From Mariniblastus sp. (GTDB lineage Bacteria > Planctomycetota > Planctomycetia > Pirellulales > Pirellulaceae), in the NCBI GenBank assembly GCA_023300235.1, contig JALZWN010000222.1, positions 1-44,206 on the forward strand: DNA of 44,206 nt, read 5' to 3'. The translations under genes and the position numbers were made by a program. Shown here piece by piece: positions 28,375 through 36,116 of the stretch. The stretch's first letter is position 1. Every line of letters begins with the position of its first letter. A model generated the notes under the pieces. The model was not told the DNA's origin. It was given only the letters and a program-made list of their open reading frames with translations, and did no database searches.

Positions 28375-28470
28375 TATTGGCCCACCAAGTCATTGACCCG
28401 CCAAGCCATTGGCCCGCCTAGTCATTGGCCCGCCAAGCCATTGGCCCGCCAAACCGCTGCTCCACCCAAT
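28375..28470. repeat. 16-bp tandem repeat array
   Basis: Five clear copies of a 16-bp unit (consensus CATTGGCCCGCCAAGC) lie head to tail at 28375-28454, with a sixth degenerate unit to 28470. Units differ by one to three bases. There are no unique spacers, so it is not CRISPR. It lies in the 391-bp spacer between the TPR gene and the following secreted-protein gene; the rest of that spacer shows no gene I can support. Confidence 0.9.
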
Positions 28471-28743
28471 CAATGGTCCGAGGTGCCATATTGCTTTTGG
28501 CTTGCTCAATTGGCTGCGAAAGCAAACCGCCCGTTTAACGACGCCCCGGAAGGCGTAGGCGACAGGTTCCAGTTGAATATCCACGCCCCAATTCAAGCTG
28601 ACTGCACCAACGCCGCTAGCACTTCTAGATCCGACAAGTCACGCAGATCGTCCGGCCTAGACGCAGCATGCGAATTTTGAAAAACTCGGCAACGTGAAAC
28701 CTACCTGAAACGTCCGAAATCATTTTTTCAAACGGATGGTCTT

Positions 28744-29286
28744 ATGTACTCCAAGCTAATCATGAAAACAGTCGCTTACATTTTGTTCGCTATCGTCAGC
28801 TTACAGCTCACGACCTCACCGACAGCCTCCGCTCAAGAATTTTTCAGCGGCCGAGGAATCGCTTCCGGCAACGGCGGGAGTTCCTTTTCGAACACACGCG
28901 CCCCGCAGTTCGATCAACCCGTCAACAATCCATTGTCGGGAATTTTCAAAAAACCAGCTTTCTTGGAAAACCTAAAACTACCTACGCTTGGTTTCAAGAA
29001 ACCCAACATCGAATTGCCAACGCTAGGCAACTTGATCCCACAAAACCAACCCGCCGAACCAAGCATGCTGGGAAAAATTAAAACGAAGACCGACGCGTTT
29101 TTCGCCAAAGCGTTTGCTTTTGAAAAACGACTGCCCGGCGGGCAACAGCAGAACGCTGCTGGAGGCTCGGGTGATTGGGATTCAGTTCGCAAGTCAATGG
29201 AATCCATCTTGGCCGAACGCGGCGAATCAAACCCGATTCGATCAGTCCGATCCGCGGGTGCACTTGGCGACACCATTCAACGCTAA
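28744..29286 (+). CDS. Secreted low-complexity protein, unknown function
   Basis: A 180-residue protein with an N-terminal signal peptide (AYILFAIVSLQLTTSPTASAQE, likely cleaved after ASA). The mature part is Pro/Phe/Lys/Asn-rich with a repeated motif of the form LxLPTLGxxxPNxELPTLGNLIPQ. It has no cysteine pattern and no known domain. ATG 28744 has a GGA-rich stretch upstream; ATG 28762 is an alternative that would still retain a signal peptide. It is convergent with the EF-hand gene. Confidence 0.65.
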   Translation: MYSKLIMKTVAYILFAIVSLQLTTSPTASAQEFFSGRGIASGNGGSSFSNTRAPQFDQPVNNPLSGIFKKPAFLENLKLPTLGFKKPNIELPTLGNLIPQNQPAEPSMLGKIKTKTDAFFAKAFAFEKRLPGGQQQNAAGGSGDWDSVRKSMESILAERGESNPIRSVRSAGALGDTIQR

Positions 29287-29394
29287 CCCAGTTGCCAGAC
29301 TCTACGGGCAACCGACCAGAAAACGGCGACATCGACTGTGCCATCACAGTGCAGCAGAAAAATCGAGCCTGTAGAATCGTTCCATCAACCGACT

Positions 29395-30615
29395 CTACCA
29401 CTCACTCGGCGAAATCACACCGTCGCCGTCTTCATCTTTGCCGACAAATTCTTTGAGCTTTTTCTCGGTCCATGTCTTCGAGAACTCATGCATCTGCACC
29501 AAACCATCTTTATTGACATCCAGTTTGTTAAATGAACTGGAACCATTCGATGTCGTTCGAGAGCTACTGGAACGCGAGCTACTGGAACGCGAGCTTTTGC
29601 TGGACGATGATGTCGCTGACTTCGTTGTAGTGGCTTTGGTAAGCGGAGCGGAGGCTTCATACATCTCCGCTTTCGTAATCTTTCCGTCGCGGTTCTTATC
29701 GTACCTCGCCTTCGAGCTCACCTTTTTCAGCTCGTCCCCCTCAAGCACGTCGTTCTGGTCCAGATCACGGGTTTTAAAATAACTTTCTACGTACCTTTCA
29801 ACCTGCTCTCGTTTCTTTCGTTCCATGTCTACCGAGGCTTTTACACTTGGGCGGCTGGAGCTAGACCTCGACGAACTATTTGTTCCATCTCGCGAGCCCC
29901 TTGAATAACTACGGTCGGACCGTGACTCGCCTTCCGGACGCACATACCGCCCACGCCCACCCGAACGCTCTTCCGAACGCTCTTCCGAATCACGACTACC
30001 GCTAGAGGCTTGTGAAGATTGATCGGATCCCTGTTTCGCGATTTCTCGATCGCGATAACGATCTTGGATCTCGCGGTAGCTCAATCGCCCGTCACCGTTC
30101 TTATCACTGACCGATGGCCTCGGGCTGCCCCAGGACATACGAGCAATTTCCCAATTGTCCATCACGCCGTTTTCATTTCGATCGTATTTTTCAAACAGTT
30201 GGCGCGTTTGCTTATTTACAGTTTCGGAATACTCAACCGTTTCCGCTACAGCCCCAAAGCCTCCAACACTAACTTTATCTGCAGCCTCGACCCCAAACTT
30301 GGGGACCTTCAGGTTACTCGATTCCGTCACAGTTTCCGCTTTCGGCTCCTGCCCCGTGCCCGTGTCCGTGCCCGCATGCCGCAGGAGGTCCTTGATCTTG
30401 TGGCGTTTGTCAACGTCATAGCCCCTGCTGACCAAATACCGCTTGATCGACCCCGTAATCTCATGCGGTGCGATTTCCCCATCGCTGTCTAAATCTGCTT
30501 GTTGAAAATACACGTTGAAGCCCTGCCCAATCACTGAAGCAGGCAAACTGGTAGCCACTGCCACAAAAATGAGACCAACAAAGACTAGCTTAAATGGATT
30601 GATGATTTGGATCAT
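29395..30615 (-). CDS. Secreted EF-hand protein with seven calcium-binding-like loops
   Basis: A 406-residue exported protein with the signal peptide LVFVGLIFVAVATSLPASVIGQ. Seven EF-hand type loops can be read: DLDSDGEIAPHE, DRNENGVMDNWE, DKNGDGRLSYRE, DLDQNDVLEGDE, DKNRDGKITKAE, DVNKDGLVQMHE and DEDGDGVISPSE. Most retain the Asp/Asn ligands at positions 1, 3 and 5 and the Glu at position 12; the fourth is the most degenerate. Between the third and fourth is a Ser/Arg/Glu-rich disordered linker, and a Ser/Thr/Lys-rich linker precedes the sixth. Short DNA duplications encode parts of the linkers (SEERSEERS). It is probably a calcium-binding cell-surface or periplasmic protein; the partner is unknown. 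Confidence 0.88.
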   Translation of the reverse strand: MIQIINPFKLVFVGLIFVAVATSLPASVIGQGFNVYFQQADLDSDGEIAPHEITGSIKRYLVSRGYDVDKRHKIKDLLRHAGTDTGTGQEPKAETVTESSNLKVPKFGVEAADKVSVGGFGAVAETVEYSETVNKQTRQLFEKYDRNENGVMDNWEIARMSWGSPRPSVSDKNGDGRLSYREIQDRYRDREIAKQGSDQSSQASSGSRDSEERSEERSGGRGRYVRPEGESRSDRSYSRGSRDGTNSSSRSSSSRPSVKASVDMERKKREQVERYVESYFKTRDLDQNDVLEGDELKKVSSKARYDKNRDGKITKAEMYEASAPLTKATTTKSATSSSSKSSRSSSSRSSSSRTTSNGSSSFNKLDVNKDGLVQMHEFSKTWTEKKLKEFVGKDEDGDGVISPSEW

Positions 30616-30782
30616 GATCGTATTAACTGAAGACTTGTGTTTAAAAACAAGGTTAGCGTTTTGTCGTTTAACGGATATCGAGTTGCTGATAGTCAGATTT
30701 GAAAAATCATTACTCGCCGATTGAGCGATAGCCTCGGTTTTGTGGAGCGTAAATCGCGGCCATCGCCAAAGCGGATCGATAA

Positions 30783-30820
30783 TGGTAGCCCGCTGCGTCA
30801 GTGGTAGCCCGCTGCATCAG
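30783..30820. repeat. 19-bp tandem duplication next to MITE-like copy 2
   Basis: TGGTAGCCCGCTGCGTCAG (30783-30801) is followed directly by a copy differing at one base (30802-30820), which abuts the left end of the MITE-like element. It may represent insertion-site sequence duplicated by slippage. Confidence 0.85.
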
Positions 30821-30973
30821 GGTTTGTTGATTTAATAGTTTTTGGCGAAGCCTAAACAATGTGGTGATGGGCTTCCAGCCTGTCATGCACGCAGGCAGTC
30901 TGGAATTCATTCTAGTCTAGTAGGCGGATTGGTTAGTCTAGTAGGCGGATTTGTTGACTAAATCAACAAGTCC
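30820..30973 (+). mobile_element. MITE-like element, copy 2 (inverted relative to copy 1)
   Basis: This region is near-identical to the reverse complement of 287-414, with terminal inverted repeats GGGTTTGTTGATTTA at the left and TAAATCAACAAGTCC at the right. It is about 26 bp longer than copy 1, mostly because the block GTCTAGTAGGCGGATTGGTTA is duplicated almost exactly near 30914-30950. There is no transposase or coding frame. A clean target-site duplication is not evident here, unlike copy 1. Confidence 0.65.
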
Positions 30974-31457
30974 GTTAGTCAGGATTTTCAAGGGTTCCTC
31001 GCTAACGCGTCGGGCTACCAGAACAGCTAGGTTCAAAAACTGATTTGCCCGCTCAAAAAAAATGGCCAGCGGGCATCACGCTCCCAACCAATACCTTACG
31101 CAAAATCGCGGCTAAAGTTTCGGCAAAACGAAGATTCTAATCGGCTGAGCACTAAAAATTAAATCGGCTCATCCTCACCAAAACCCAGCAACACAATTGT
31201 AATCCAAGCCAATCATTCGCCGTGGCCCACAAATATCGGAAGGTTGGCACGAATTTACGGCCATCACCGCCTCCCTCCCCAACCTACCCCCTAAAACTCC
31301 CCCCAACCTACTGCCAACCTACTACCAAAAAGACGCTCCCTGCCGTAAACAAAATTTGACGCCAACCGCTCCAGCATGGATAATATTTTGGTCTCGGACG
31401 TTACTCTCACCCAATTCTCGGTGGCCACTTCCTGAACTTCAGTCCAGCAAATGTAAC
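30974..31457. other. intergenic spacer with repeat motif and C-rich tract
   Basis: There is no gene. At 30995-31019 lies a copy of a short dispersed motif (core CCTCGCTAACGCGTCGGGC) also seen near 36006 and 44161. At about 31268-31330 the plus strand is strikingly pyrimidine-rich, with three copies of CCAACCTAC. The promoter of the following TPR gene should lie downstream of this. Confidence 0.55.
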
Positions 31458-34400
31458 ATGAAAAACCTTTGCCCAGCGTGCCAAAATACGCTTAAAAATC
31501 GCGCGAGCTGCTCCTGCGGATGGGAACGATCAAACGTTCAACCCAACGCAACCATCAGCCAGCCCACGCCGGTCGGCGCGAGCGATGTTGCCATGCCGGT
31601 ACACGCCTCGGCCAAAGTTGCCAAGCCAAGCCAGACGATGGCCCAGACGATGGCCGATGATACCTTGCCACTGGCGGTTGATTTGCAACTGACCAAAGCC
31701 AAACAGCTGATCGCCAAACAAGACTTCCCCCGAGCCCTCGCTTGCTTGAACCGCGCCATCGCCGACGCACCCGGTCAACGGATCGCCGAATGCATGTCGC
31801 TGAAAGGTTTTTCACATTACCAAATTGGTGAATCAAAAAAAGCCGAACAAGCTTGCACGATCGCCATCGAAGGCAATTGGGAAGATCCAAACACGTTTGC
31901 TTGGCGAGCCGCAAGTCGCGGGGAACAGAACAAGTGGCGATTAGCATTCAACGACCTACACCGCGCCTGCGAATTGACCGCTCCGCATAGCGACCAATAC
32001 CTAGCCCTGATGGAACAGTATTCAGAAGTGGCCAAGGAGTTCTTCCACCAGCAAACAAAATTGCCTTCCCCCCCGGCCGGCGTGTTTTGTGACCGCGGTT
32101 GGATGTACCTCCGACAAGGCCGCTTGCGAAAAGCCGAACGCGACTTCAAACTAGCCCTTTCCATCGACATTGACCATCGCTGGTCAGCATTAGGGCTCGC
32201 CAAAACCCACCACCAAGCCGGCGTCACTCAACACTTAGAATCACTACTGGTTTCCGCTGCCAGCCCAGAAGCACCGACCCAGTGCCGCCGCTCCGCGTAC
32301 GAACTGAGCGCACGAATCAATCACCAATCCGGTTTGATCGCCGCAACGGACCAAGACCTACACCAGCTCTACCGTCTTGCAGGCGAACACTATCGACAGA
32401 AAATCCAAAGCTGCCAACTCCGTGCTGAACTTGGTTTTCCGATTCGATCCATCGACACACTCACAAAAATCCTACAAACCAATCCAAACGCGACGATGGC
32501 CTTGTTGGTCCGCGGCGAATGCTACACGGCCATCAAAAGCTACACCCAGGCGATCAAAGACTTCACGCGATTCCTGAACGTCCATCCCGATCATGCCGAT
32601 GCGATGATCGGCAGAGCAAACGCATTGCTGGGAATGAAACAATTTCCGTCTGTCCACCAAGACCTCGATCGGGCTCTCGCATTAGCCCCTGACCGATACG
32701 AAGCGGTACTATTGCAAGCCAAAACATTCTTGGTCGAAGAACGTCTCAATGAAGCTCTTGCTTCCTGCCAGCATGCGACACGTCTAGAGACGCTCCCCGA
32801 AGGCTTTGCCGTCAAAGCGGAAATCTATCACAAGCTTTGCAATTTCCCAGAGTCGTTTGAAGAGTACACGCGGGCGATCGAGTTGGCTCATGATGCCGAC
32901 CAAAAAGCAGAATACCTGTACCGGCGAGGTGCGTCGTTGTACGAGTTGGAACAATTCGAAAAAGCCTTTACCGACTTCAAAAAGTCTTCCCAACTGCGTC
33001 CTCATCACTCAGGCTGTTGGGTCTGGAAAGCCGCCGCAGGAGCCAGACTAGAAAAATGGCACTCGTCCATCGACGCGTTAACGTCCGCGATTGATGCTCG
33101 TCCTGCCGCCGCCGAATCCTACCGAAAAATCGGACACCCGGTGGCCCTAAAAGCGATCAAACATTTCACCCGCCTCGAACAACGCGCACCCGACACCCCC
33201 AAAATCCACCTGTATCGCGCGATGGCTCATCAGTTTCTCGGCGACCACGAAAACGCCCTAAGAGACTTCACGATCGCCCACCGCAGCGACCCCGGTAATC
33301 TTAAGATTCTAGTCGCCAGAGGGCAAGCGTTTTCCGATTCCGAAGACCATGAACTAGCACGCGCCGATCTGACGAAAGTAATTCGCCACGATCCCGGTCG
33401 CCACGCCGCATGGTACGGACGCGCCAATTCATTGGCAGCGTTGGGACTCCAACGCAAAGCGCGGTCGGACTTGAAGAAGGCAATCGAAATTGAACCCAAC
33501 TGTGCCAAATACCATTTGCTGCTGGCTCAACTTTACCTCCAAGCGGGCCTACGAAAAAAAGCCACGCGTGCGTACGATCGAGCGATCGTCCACGACCCAG
33601 CCGACGCGAATAGCTATCATCAGCGAGCCAAAGTCTATTTGTCGATGAAACTCTACCGCCGCGCGATTCGCGATTTTTCGACCGCCATCGAACTGGCGCC
33701 GCAGCAAGCAACAACGATTGAACAGCGCGGACAAGCGTATCTGCAAAACGATCAGCCAGAGTTGGCGTTAGCAGATTTTGAAGCCGCGTTGGCTTTGGAT
33801 CCGCGAGCGGCAAAGGCTTATCGGGGACGAGCCTCGGTGTTGGTGAGTCGAGGCAAGCACGAGTACGTTTTGATTTGGTTGACCAAGGCATTGCATCGCT
33901 TCGAAGAGGATCAAGACTTAGTTGAGATCCTGCTTGCTCGTGGAAAGGTCTTTGCTCAAATGGGCCGTTGGAGCCCCGCAACCTCAGACTTCTCGGCCAT
34001 CATCGAATTGATGCGACACGAACCGCAAATGCTAATCGCGGCTCGTCATGCACGAGCACTCACGAACATCCATTCGGGGCACTTCGAAAATGCATCGATC
34101 GATCTAAAGAAAATCAAAAAGCTGATGAAAATCAAAAAGCTGATCCCCAACGAACCCTCGTCCACCAAAACCAAAGACCGCTCGCTGCAGCAAATCGAAC
34201 ATATTCTCGATTGGCTAAGACGAGCCGAAACAGAACGAGATTTGCCGCGTCCGGTGATCTTGGGACCGCCGATCGAACTCAAAACGCCCAAGCGTCCGCC
34301 TGTGATCCGACAAGGAGTCGTTTTGGACGACACAACGGTTGAATACGTCCAGAACTCTCCGCCCTTCAACACCTGGGTGATACGCACGTCAGACGGAAAA

Positions 34401-34586
34401 GAGTACGGACCAATCCACTTTGGCATCCTCCGCGACTGGCTCGCCGATGGCCGTTTGGAAACCGGTACTCGTTTGCTACGAGCCGACTGGGCAAACTGGC
34501 AACCAATCGAGCAACTGTTTTCCGACATGTTACCCAACCCAGGCACCCCGGGCCCTGCGTTTGAGGCTCCGAAAGTAAAACCGTAA
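31458..34586 (+). CDS. Zinc-ribbon / multi-TPR / GYF_2 protein
   Basis: A 1042-residue soluble protein. The N-terminus (1-24) is a small zinc-ribbon with ligands C5, C8, C18 and C20 (CPAC, CSC). A Ser/Thr/Ala/Pro/Gln linker leads into a very long array of tetratricopeptide-like repeats (about 80-900), many with the aspartate-rich pattern of prokaryotic TPRs (for example EKAFTDFKKSSQLRP, RRAIRDFSTAIELAP, ELALADFEAALALDP). The C-terminal domain (about 970-1030) fits the GYF_2/DUF4339 family: SDGKEYGPIHFGILRDWLADGRLETGTRLLRADWANWQPIEQLF. I chose ATG 31458 because it begins the zinc-ribbon; the frame extends upstream by 34 featureless codons. The role is presumably a large interaction scaffold. 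An 18-bp in-frame near-repeat lies at 34110-34145. Confidence 0.85.
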   Translation: MKNLCPACQNTLKNRASCSCGWERSNVQPNATISQPTPVGASDVAMPVHASAKVAKPSQTMAQTMADDTLPLAVDLQLTKAKQLIAKQDFPRALACLNRAIADAPGQRIAECMSLKGFSHYQIGESKKAEQACTIAIEGNWEDPNTFAWRAASRGEQNKWRLAFNDLHRACELTAPHSDQYLALMEQYSEVAKEFFHQQTKLPSPPAGVFCDRGWMYLRQGRLRKAERDFKLALSIDIDHRWSALGLAKTHHQAGVTQHLESLLVSAASPEAPTQCRRSAYELSARINHQSGLIAATDQDLHQLYRLAGEHYRQKIQSCQLRAELGFPIRSIDTLTKILQTNPNATMALLVRGECYTAIKSYTQAIKDFTRFLNVHPDHADAMIGRANALLGMKQFPSVHQDLDRALALAPDRYEAVLLQAKTFLVEERLNEALASCQHATRLETLPEGFAVKAEIYHKLCNFPESFEEYTRAIELAHDADQKAEYLYRRGASLYELEQFEKAFTDFKKSSQLRPHHSGCWVWKAAAGARLEKWHSSIDALTSAIDARPAAAESYRKIGHPVALKAIKHFTRLEQRAPDTPKIHLYRAMAHQFLGDHENALRDFTIAHRSDPGNLKILVARGQAFSDSEDHELARADLTKVIRHDPGRHAAWYGRANSLAALGLQRKARSDLKKAIEIEPNCAKYHLLLAQLYLQAGLRKKATRAYDRAIVHDPADANSYHQRAKVYLSMKLYRRAIRDFSTAIELAPQQATTIEQRGQAYLQNDQPELALADFEAALALDPRAAKAYRGRASVLVSRGKHEYVLIWLTKALHRFEEDQDLVEILLARGKVFAQMGRWSPATSDFSAIIELMRHEPQMLIAARHARALTNIHSGHFENASIDLKKIKKLMKIKKLIPNEPSSTKTKDRSLQQIEHILDWLRRAETERDLPRPVILGPPIELKTPKRPPVIRQGVVLDDTTVEYVQNSPPFNTWVIRTSDGKEYGPIHFGILRDWLADGRLETGTRLLRADWANWQPIEQLFSDMLPNPGTPGPAFEAPKVKP
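34110..34145 (+). repeat. 18-bp tandem near-duplication inside the TPR gene
   Basis: AAAATCAAAAAGCTGATG is followed by AAAATCAAAAAGCTGATC (17 of 18 bases identical). It adds the residues KIKKLM to give KIKKLMKIKKLI, a short basic amphipathic segment. It keeps frame, like the duplication in pxpBC. Confidence 0.95.
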
Positions 34587-34601
34587 AGAAGTCCAGATTT
34601 G

Positions 34602-35459
34602 CTATCGCAAAAAGTTGTCGCGGATTTTTTTAGATTTCGAAAACGTCTCGGTTAGCACTTTCGAATCATCCGTTTCAATCGCTTTTCGAATGTCACCAAG
34701 CCGAGCCTCGAAGTGATCCAAGACGTCCAAGATCGCTGACTTGTTCGTCAAACAAACGTCTCGCCACATCACTGGATCGCTGGAAGCAATCCGCGAGAAA
34801 TCTCGAAACCCACCCGCAGCGAACTCAAAAATCTCTTCGACATAATCCGTGCCCGCCAACGTATCGACCGTCGCATAAGCCAACACATGCGGCAAATGGC
34901 TCGTCGCCGCCAACACCAAGTCGTGTTGCTGAACACTCAAACAACTGACCTGAGCCCCTACCGAGTTCCACATCTGACTGACCCGATCGACGGCGTCTTG
35001 TCGAGTCGTTTCGAGCGGCGTCAGGATCACGCGGTGATCGCGGAACAACTCCGTCTCCGCCGCCGCCACACCGCTTTTTTCCCGACCGGCAATCGGATGC
35101 CCCGGTACGAATCGATCCATATGCTCGCCTAACGCTTGCCGAGCCGCCGAGACGACGTGCGCTTTGGAACTGCCCACGTCCGTGATCACCGAATCCGTAG
35201 GAAGCCCCGGCAACAGCTCAGCCAAAACCGCTCCCGTTTGACGCACCGGCACCGACAACACAATGATGTCCGCGCCCGCGACCGCTTCCGAAAGATCGTT
35301 TGAATATCGATCGATCACGCCCAGTTCCACCGCTCTAATAAGAGCCGATTCATTTTGATCCGCACCGACGATGGTGCCCGCAAAGCCAGACTTACGAAGT
35401 GCTTTTGCTAAGGATCCACCGATAAGACCGGTGCCGATTATTGAGACTTGCTTGTTCAT
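34602..35459 (-). CDS. tyrA: Prephenate (or arogenate) dehydrogenase
   Basis: A 285-residue NAD(P)-dependent enzyme of tyrosine synthesis converting prephenate to 4-hydroxyphenylpyruvate, cytoplasmic. The N-terminal Rossmann fold has GTGLIGGSLAKAL (9-21). The family motifs VITDVGSSK, PGHPIAGREKSGV and ATSHLPHVLAYA follow, with a helical C-terminal dimerisation domain. No ACT domain or chorismate mutase is fused, so feedback control by tyrosine is not obvious. It is the only gene of this unit, convergent with the TPR gene (15 bp between stops). Arogenate specificity is possible and cannot be excluded. Confidence 0.92.
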   Translation of the reverse strand: MNKQVSIIGTGLIGGSLAKALRKSGFAGTIVGADQNESALIRAVELGVIDRYSNDLSEAVAGADIIVLSVPVRQTGAVLAELLPGLPTDSVITDVGSSKAHVVSAARQALGEHMDRFVPGHPIAGREKSGVAAAETELFRDHRVILTPLETTRQDAVDRVSQMWNSVGAQVSCLSVQQHDLVLAATSHLPHVLAYATVDTLAGTDYVEEIFEFAAGGFRDFSRIASSDPVMWRDVCLTNKSAILDVLDHFEARLGDIRKAIETDDSKVLTETFSKSKKIRDNFLR

Positions 35460-35822
35460 CCGCGAATTTTAATTGATTTTCAATATTTTCGGAGGTGCCG
35501 TACCACCAATGTGAAAACATAGGCAAACCCCAACAAACAACCGGGCAGCCTAGGCGATCTAGCGAGACCTGTTCTTGGCCAAGATGCTTGCAGATGGCCA
35601 TCGAGCCCTTACAGATGGTCTTGCGACGCCCCTTCAGCCTCTGTATTTGTTAAGGCAGAGATCGCTTTTAAGCGTTGCTCTCAAACACTTTTGATCAGTC
35701 GTGTTGCAGAGATCGCGGGACTTCTGCATATTCCCTCCCTCCTGGGGGCAAAGCATTTAGTCGTTCGAGCTAGGTTTCTGGGTCAACCAGCTTTGAAGGA
35801 CGCTCACGGCTGAGCACGAGTC

Positions 35823-35852
35823 GACACTGGAATGGCAAGCTATTCCAGTGTC
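35823..35852 (+). other. perfect 11-bp hairpin preceding the terminator
   Basis: GACACTGGAAT (35823-35833) pairs perfectly with ATTCCAGTGTC (35842-35852) over an 8-nt loop. It stands 11 nt before the terminator hairpin. A tandem pair of stable stems is typical of the 3' end of a structured RNA. Confidence 0.85.
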
Positions 35853-35863
35853 AAACACATTTT

Positions 35864-35902
35864 CGTTGGCTTTTGTCGCAAGACGAAAGCCAACGTTTTT
35901 TT
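35864..35902 (+). terminator. Textbook intrinsic terminator with GCAA tetraloop
   Basis: A 14-bp stem CGTTGGCTTTTGTC/GACGAAAGCCAACG (one G-U) is closed by a GCAA (GNRA) tetraloop and followed by seven T residues. The orientation is plus only, because the other flank has no A-run. It belongs to no coding gene. Confidence 0.9.
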
Positions 35903-36005
35903 ATGGCCGCGTTTCCCGACAGACCAAGGTCTCGCCAACGCTATCCGAGTCCTGCCAACTCAGTTCGCGAGCATCTAGCATGTCTTGGCGAACCCGTCTT
36001 CACAG

Positions 36006-36030
36006 TTCCTCGCTAACGCACCAGGCCACC
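36006..36030. repeat. dispersed CCTCGCTAACGC-type motif
   Basis: TTCCTCGCTAACGCACCAGG and the following CCACC resemble the motif at 30995-31019 and 44161-44185, with changes in the middle. It belongs to the same dispersed short repeat family. Confidence 0.5.
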
Positions 36031-36116
36031 CCTCACAGGGGCTTCCTAATTTTTGATCCGCGGCCAAAAGCATTCTCGAACTACCGCTGTAATCAGCACC
36101 CACGAACCAAGACGAC

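Larger units (their letters stand above)
35640..35902 (+). ncRNA. candidate small RNA ending in a strong terminator
   Basis: Upstream of the terminator at 35864-35902 there is no coding gene on the plus strand for over 1 kb; the nearest plus gene ends at 34586 and tyrA is on the other strand. The region is rich in hairpins: GCTCA-CGGC-TGAGC near 35800, AGCTaGGTT/AACCAGCT near 35768-35795, and the 11-bp stem at 35823-35852. It carries a repeated GCAGAGATCGC, at about 35655 and 35706. The 5' end is a guess, and no promoter was recognised. The family (for example 6S RNA) was not recognised. Confidence 0.4.

Noticed and set aside
28375-28470. CRISPR array
   Set aside because: The units are directly adjacent with no unique spacers, and no cas gene is in the window.
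28315-28680. 121-codon open frame over the 16-bp tandem repeat
   Set aside because: Its start overlaps the TPR gene, the repeat-derived composition has no motif, and no start signal is seen.
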